Of a DNA stretch of 11,486 bases, positions 8,244-11,486 are shown piece by piece (positions within the stretch are counted from its first letter, which is position 1; every line of letters starts with the position of its first letter). A model generated the notes under the pieces. It was not told the DNA's origin and searched no databases. It saw only the letters and a list, made by a program, of their open reading frames with translations. Both the position numbers and the translations under genes were made by a program. Source of the stretch: Tubulinosema ratisbonensis (Eukaryota > Microsporidia > Tubulinosematidae); assembly GCA_004000155.1 (NCBI GenBank), contig RCSS01000348.1, positions 1 to 11,486 of the forward strand, read 5' to 3'.

Positions 8244-8594
8244 GCATTTAATTTTTTTTTAATTTAAATATTTTAATTTTAAATTATTAAAATTTTTTCA
8301 TTTCTTTTAAATTGTTTTTTTTTCATTTCTTTTAAATAAATTATAATTCTTTTGTTTTAATTATTTTATTTATTTATTTTTATAAATTATTTTTTTAATT
8401 TATTTTTTTAATTAATTTTCTTAATTTTTTTTTATTTTATTTTCTTAATTTATTTTTATAATTATTTTTTTAATTATAAAATATTTTTTTTTAATTAAAA
8501 ATTACAATTCCTTTTTNTTNTTTATTTCATTTATTNAANATTTTTTAATAAATTTCATTTGTACAAATATGCATGAATGAACACCCCCAAAAAA
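8244..8594. promoter_or_regulatory. Divergent T-rich spacer between MSH2 and the phosphatase gene
   Basis: A 351-bp spacer that must hold both promoters. It is strongly T-biased on the + strand, with a repeated TTTCATTTCTTTTAAAT at about 8296-8337 and long T runs broken by single A bases. Four N bases (8517, 8520, 8536, 8539) sit in or near homopolymers. The only C-rich site is CCCCC at 8584-8588, seven bases from the ATG at 8595. No CCC or GGG motif is seen on the MSH2 side. Confidence 0.5.
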
Positions 8595-9134
8595 ATGAGC
8601 AGTGAAAGAAGTTTGATTGTCTTCGACATAAATGGTACACTCTTAAAAAGANTAAACAAATCAGAGGTTGAGCTAATTAACAAACTTAAAGAAGCAAATA
8701 TCCAACAAGTACACGAAGATTTATACTACCATTATTTTATAAGAAGACATATAGGATTGTTAAATGAATTTTTAGTAAAAAATAATATTCAATACACTTT
8801 TTGGTCAACAATGTTNGAAAAGAATCTTTTAAGAGTGTTAAATGTTCTTTATAAATTTGGGTTTAAAGATCATTTAGAATATTTTTGCTATGATGATTGT
8901 AAAGTAGGAAAAGAAAAAGGAAAAGTCAAAGCTGACAGATGGGTTAAAGATTTAAGTATTGCAGCTGAAAGATTATGTTTTGACTTAGAAAATGTTGTTT
9001 TGATTGATGATGATTTAGTAAAGGTGTATGATGGTTGTAATTATTTCTTAGTAAATGAANATGATCCTTTTAAAGAAGATGATGAACTTTTGAGAATAAT
9101 TGAATTTATCAAACAATTTGTGGGAATAAAATAA
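8595..9134 (+). CDS. NLI/FCP1-like (HAD fold) phosphatase-family protein
   Basis: A 179-residue protein of the NIF/FCP1-like HAD family, whose members remove phosphate from proteins such as the RNA polymerase II tail. Motif I is LIVFDINGTLL (Asp11, Asn13, Thr15). Motif II is the FWST segment (69-72) after the R-x-H-x-GLLNEFL helix. The Lys of motif II/III is in DRWVKDL (Lys118). Motif III is VVLIDDD (134-140), followed by a Leu/Ile-rich end typical of the family. The general acid/base Asp expected at position 13 is Asn, giving a D-x-N-G-T-L form. I recall similar forms in some fungal and plant NIF-domain proteins, and classical HAD activity may be weak or absent. An ATG at 8577 in frame would add six residues. 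I prefer 8595 because the CCCCC motif (8584-8588) then lies just before the start. It converges with the coiled-coil gene, 24 bp between stops. Confidence 0.8.
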   Translation: MSSERSLIVFDINGTLLKRXNKSEVELINKLKEANIQQVHEDLYYHYFIRRHIGLLNEFLVKNNIQYTFWSTMXEKNLLRVLNVLYKFGFKDHLEYFCYDDCKVGKEKGKVKADRWVKDLSIAAERLCFDLENVVLIDDDLVKVYDGCNYFLVNEXDPFKEDDELLRIIEFIKQFVGIK

Positions 9135-9141
9135 TTTTATT
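9125..9141. terminator. Opposed AATAAA-type signals in the convergent 24-bp spacer
   Basis: On the + strand AATAAA (9125-9130) lies in the last codons of the phosphatase gene, just before its TAA (9132-9134). On the minus strand AATAAA (9136-9141 as TTTATT) lies 17 bases after the stop of the coiled-coil gene, and 2 bases from the end of the facing gene. If used as polyadenylation signals, both transcripts would run into the opposite coding region. In DNA this A+T rich the hexamer also arises often by chance, so this is only suggestive. Confidence 0.3.
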
Positions 9142-9158
9142 TAACATTTAATCAAAAA

Positions 9159-10730
9159 TTATTCTCCAAAATAACTTCCTACCTTGGTTTTTAATTTAGA
9201 AAGTAATTTATTTTTATTATTTAATTCTNCCAATGTTTCATTACTTTTATTTTTCAATTTTTCTATTATACCTGTCATTTCATTCTTTTTTCTTTCTAAA
9301 TATTTATTTTTATTAAAAATTTCTTCTTTTTCTTTTTTTATTTGTTTNATTTCATTATTTTTTTTTATTAAATATTTTTTACAGTCTTCTAAGTCTTTCT
9401 TTGCTAAATTAAATTCTTTTGTAAAATTGTCCAATAATTTTAATGTTCTATTGTGAAGCATATTTTTATTATTTTCTGCAAAATGCGTAATTTCTCCTAT
9501 TTCTTTTTCCATAATTTTTATTTTATTTACCATTTCATAGTACATTTTAGAGAACACTGTGACTATTTTGTCAAAATTTTCTTCTTTTTGACAGCCTATC
9601 CCTTCTAAAAATTCATTATTTTTTTCAGATATTTTTTTATTTTCTCTTAGCAAAGAAATTTCTTTCCTTAAAAAATTTATTTCTGCTAAAAATGACTTAT
9701 TTTTTAAAAAGAATTGTTTAAAATTAAAAAGAATTTCTTTAAAAGTTTTTTCTTTCGAATTTTGTGTTTTTTTNACTAAAAATTCTACTTTTTTATGCTG
9801 TTTGTTTATTTCCTCTATTAATTTTAACATGTTATTTTGGTATTGGTTTTGTAAAAAAATAAAATGTTTCTTTGCTGAATGACTTTCTTCCTCTTTTTCT
9901 TTCATTTTAATTTTATAATTTTCATATTTTTCCTCTATTTCCTCTTTTAATTCTTTCATTTCATCAAACCTTTCTTCATTTTTTCTTGCTTCTCTTTCCA
10001 AATCTTCTATTTTATCTTTACAAAATTCTATCTCATTTTCATAAAATTGTTTAATTTTACTTTCTTCAAAGACATTTTCTTTGTTAGCTTCTATTTCTTC
10101 CATCTTTTCTTTGATAATTTTCTCTCTATTGTCCAATTCTTCTCTCAATTCTTTACAATATTTTTTATAATTTATTATTTCAGTGTCTCTTTCTTTTAAA
10201 TTTTTTTCTAATATTTTTATTTGGTCATGTAAATTATTTTGTAATTCGTCTTTGTCTAAAAAGAACCTTTCTTCTGTTTTGGTTATTTTTTGATTTAAAT
10301 TTTTTATTTCTTCTTGTAATTCAATGATTTTTTCTTCTTTGTTTTTTATTTCTTTTAAATTNAAATTTTCTTTTTCTGATAAATTATTTTTTATTTTCTT
10401 TATTTCTTCATTTAAATTTGTTATGCAATTTAAAAGTCTTTTATTTTCATTTTCTAACAAAATTTCTTTATTTTTAAAGGATTTTAATTGGTCAGAATTT
10501 TCAGTTTGNGCCTTTTTTAACCTGTCTTGTAAAATTTTGATAGATTTTCCACTGTCCTTAAGTAAACAAAGGGTGTCATCTGCCACGCTTTGTTGAGCCT
10601 TTTTCAGCTCTAAATTTTCATGTTTTAATTTAAAGTTTTCTTGTTGAAGGGCTTTTATTTCTTCATCGTATTGGTTTAATGTTTTTGTGTTGGTTATTGG
10701 ATTGAAATGCATTGAAAAGGATTTGTCCAT
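9159..10730 (-). CDS. Long coiled-coil protein with CM1-like N-terminus (probable gamma-tubulin complex receptor)
   Basis: A 523-residue protein that is almost entirely Lys/Glu/Asn-rich coiled coil from about residue 17 to 515. The N-terminus contains TKTLNQYDEEI (15-25) followed closely by ENFKLK (31-36), with further heptad-like sequence to about residue 73. This matches the layout of the CM1 motif (Pfam Cnn_1N) of centrosomin, Mto1, Pcp1 and Spc110: a TL-x-E-x-x-I lead, an ENF-x-LK core, then a helix. Such proteins hold gamma-tubulin complexes at the spindle pole, which in microsporidia is a plaque in the nuclear envelope. The usual IYFLEE part after the core is replaced by ENLELKK, so the motif is divergent. 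No C-terminal anchoring motif (PACT or calmodulin site) is obvious. CCC (GGG on + at 10736-10738) lies five bases before the ATG. Generic coiled-coil similarity (SMC, myosin-like) is the alternative. Five N positions affect single codons only. Confidence 0.72.
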   Translation of the reverse strand: MDKSFSMHFNPITNTKTLNQYDEEIKALQQENFKLKHENLELKKAQQSVADDTLCLLKDSGKSIKILQDRLKKXQTENSDQLKSFKNKEILLENENKRLLNCITNLNEEIKKIKNNLSEKENXNLKEIKNKEEKIIELQEEIKNLNQKITKTEERFFLDKDELQNNLHDQIKILEKNLKERDTEIINYKKYCKELREELDNREKIIKEKMEEIEANKENVFEESKIKQFYENEIEFCKDKIEDLEREARKNEERFDEMKELKEEIEEKYENYKIKMKEKEEESHSAKKHFIFLQNQYQNNMLKLIEEINKQHKKVEFLXKKTQNSKEKTFKEILFNFKQFFLKNKSFLAEINFLRKEISLLRENKKISEKNNEFLEGIGCQKEENFDKIVTVFSKMYYEMVNKIKIMEKEIGEITHFAENNKNMLHNRTLKLLDNFTKEFNLAKKDLEDCKKYLIKKNNEXKQIKKEKEEIFNKNKYLERKKNEMTGIIEKLKNKSNETLXELNNKNKLLSKLKTKVGSYFGE

Positions 10731-10818
10731 TTTAAGGGTTTCTCTGAGGTTTAAAAAATAAATAAATTATTTTAATTTTCAAATTTTAATATAAATAATT
10801 TTTTTCTCAAATTAACGA
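10731..10818. promoter_or_regulatory. 88-bp divergent promoter region
   Basis: The whole space between the start codons of the coiled-coil gene (-) and the PCI-type gene (+). Next to the coiled-coil gene it holds GGGTTTCTCTGAGG on the + strand, which reads as CCC five bases before that ATG. The other half is A/T only, and no CCC precedes the PCI gene. Both promoters must be contained here or extend into the opposite gene. Confidence 0.5.
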
Positions 10819-11486
10819 ATGCAAAAAGAAGAAATGCATAAAAAAATTAATAAAAAAATAAAAGAAAAGAATGCCAAAGCACTTGCCACAGTGTTAAAAA
10901 TAAACAACCAAAGATTAAAAGAAAAGGTCAGCTTAGTTGATATTTCAAAAGTACACTCTCCCTTTGATAAAATTTTAAGTTCATTTTATTCCAAAAATTT
11001 CTCTCTTCTTTCTGAAAACTTAAGTTTAATCAACGAAGAATCTTATTGGATGATTCCTGTTCATTCTAAAGTTTTATTAAATTGTTATTTTTTGGCAATA
11101 AAAGAGAAAAAAGAAGAAGATTTTTCTAAAATTCTTTTAAATATTTACAGAACAAATCAGAAATGTGAAGATAAGAAATTTGTATTATTGATTATTAATT
11201 TACTGTTAAACATTTATTTCTCCAAAAAGAAGTTCACTCTCTTCGAAAATCTTATTTCTGTGATCAATTTACCTGATTTTATCAGTAAAGAAAGTGTGAT
11301 TTTTTATTATTTTGCAGGGTTAAATGCTTTGATGAATGACGATTTTAAAAAAGCAAATGAATTTCTAAAAATTTCTTTTAAATATAAATTTATAAGCAAA
11401 GAAGCAGCTTTGCCATATTTTATTTCTACCTTGTTAATTAATAAGAAAATTAAAAAAAGTTTGCTTGAAAAATNTNATTNAANNNA
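10819..11486 (+). CDS. PCI-type protein of the Thp1/Csn12/PCID2 group (3' end missing)
   Basis: The frame runs open from the ATG at 10819 to the window end: 218 readable residues, then codons blurred by Ns. The first 45 residues are Lys-rich and basic. From about 80 the protein reads as paired helices. IINLLLNIYFSKKKFTLFEN (125-144) corresponds to the conserved NQL-x-K-IYF-K-LN-x-L-x-LC-KN-LI segment of Thp1/Csn12/PCID2 proteins. YYFAGLNALMND (163-174), then FKKANEFL (176-183), matches their YYLGR-x-Y-x-x-x-EYEKAEEHL helix pair, and AALPYFISTLLI (196-207) their LIYLIPV-x-LL segment. These proteins build TREX-2 (Thp1 with Sac3 and Sem1), which couples transcription to mRNA export, or related complexes. 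The winged-helix end of the PCI domain lies beyond the window. Which of the three it is cannot be decided. The alternative start at 10834 would remove five residues. Confidence 0.62.
   Translation, partial: MQKEEMHKKINKKIKEKNAKALATVLKINNQRLKEKVSLVDISKVHSPFDKILSSFYSKNFSLLSENLSLINEESYWMIPVHSKVLLNCYFLAIKEKKEEDFSKILLNIYRTNQKCEDKKFVLLIINLLLNIYFSKKKFTLFENLISVINLPDFISKESVIFYYFAGLNALMNDDFKKANEFLKISFKYKFISKEAALPYFISTLLINKKIKKSLLEKXXXX

Noticed and set aside
8577..8594. Upstream in-frame ATG for the NIF-like protein.
   Set aside because: It would place the CCCCC motif inside the coding sequence and add only MNTPKK. The ATG at 8595 fits the promoter pattern of the other genes better.

Overview
The window most likely comes from a microsporidian (an intracellular fungal relative). 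The reasons are: extreme A+T richness (roughly 75% in genes and 85% or more between them, judged by eye); intronless genes encoding short versions of core eukaryotic proteins; tight divergent and convergent gene pairs; and a CCC-type motif directly before several start codons, as reported for microsporidian promoters. Another very AT-rich fungus or protist cannot be excluded, and I cannot name a genus.

Layout. 1-1871 is gene-free and AT-rich, with a 23-bp tandem repeat (963-1008) and a large inverted repeat with perfect 52-bp arms (1667-1862), which ends nine bases before the first gene. 1872-2642 (+) encodes an unrecognised Lys/Glu-rich protein. Its TGA stop is followed, in the same frame, by another 98 open codons (to 2939). 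3522-5228 (+) is a Gcn20/ABCF3-type twin-ATPase protein. 5531-5845 (+) is a small three-helix membrane protein. 6081-8243 (-) is the mismatch-repair ATPase MSH2. 8595-9134 (+) is an NLI/FCP1-like HAD phosphatase-fold protein. 9159-10730 (-) is a long coiled-coil protein with a CM1-like N-terminus, so probably a spindle-plaque gamma-tubulin receptor. 10819-11486 (+) is the 5' part of a PCI-type protein of the Thp1/Csn12/PCID2 group, cut by the window end.

The genes do not form one pathway. They are housekeeping functions: translation control, mismatch repair, phosphatase-fold protein, microtubule organisation and mRNA export/transcription coupling. MSH2 and the phosphatase gene diverge from a 351-bp T-rich spacer. 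The CM1 and PCI genes diverge from an 88-bp spacer. The phosphatase and CM1 genes converge with only 24 bp between stop codons, and the membrane-protein and MSH2 genes converge across 235 bp holding a hairpin.

I found no mobile element that I can defend, no CRISPR array, no tRNA or rRNA gene, and no accessory or defence system. The signals best worth a second look are the long inverted repeat at 1667-1862, the in-frame stop at 2640, and the CM1-like motif. Scattered single N bases occur from 3565 onward but none before that.
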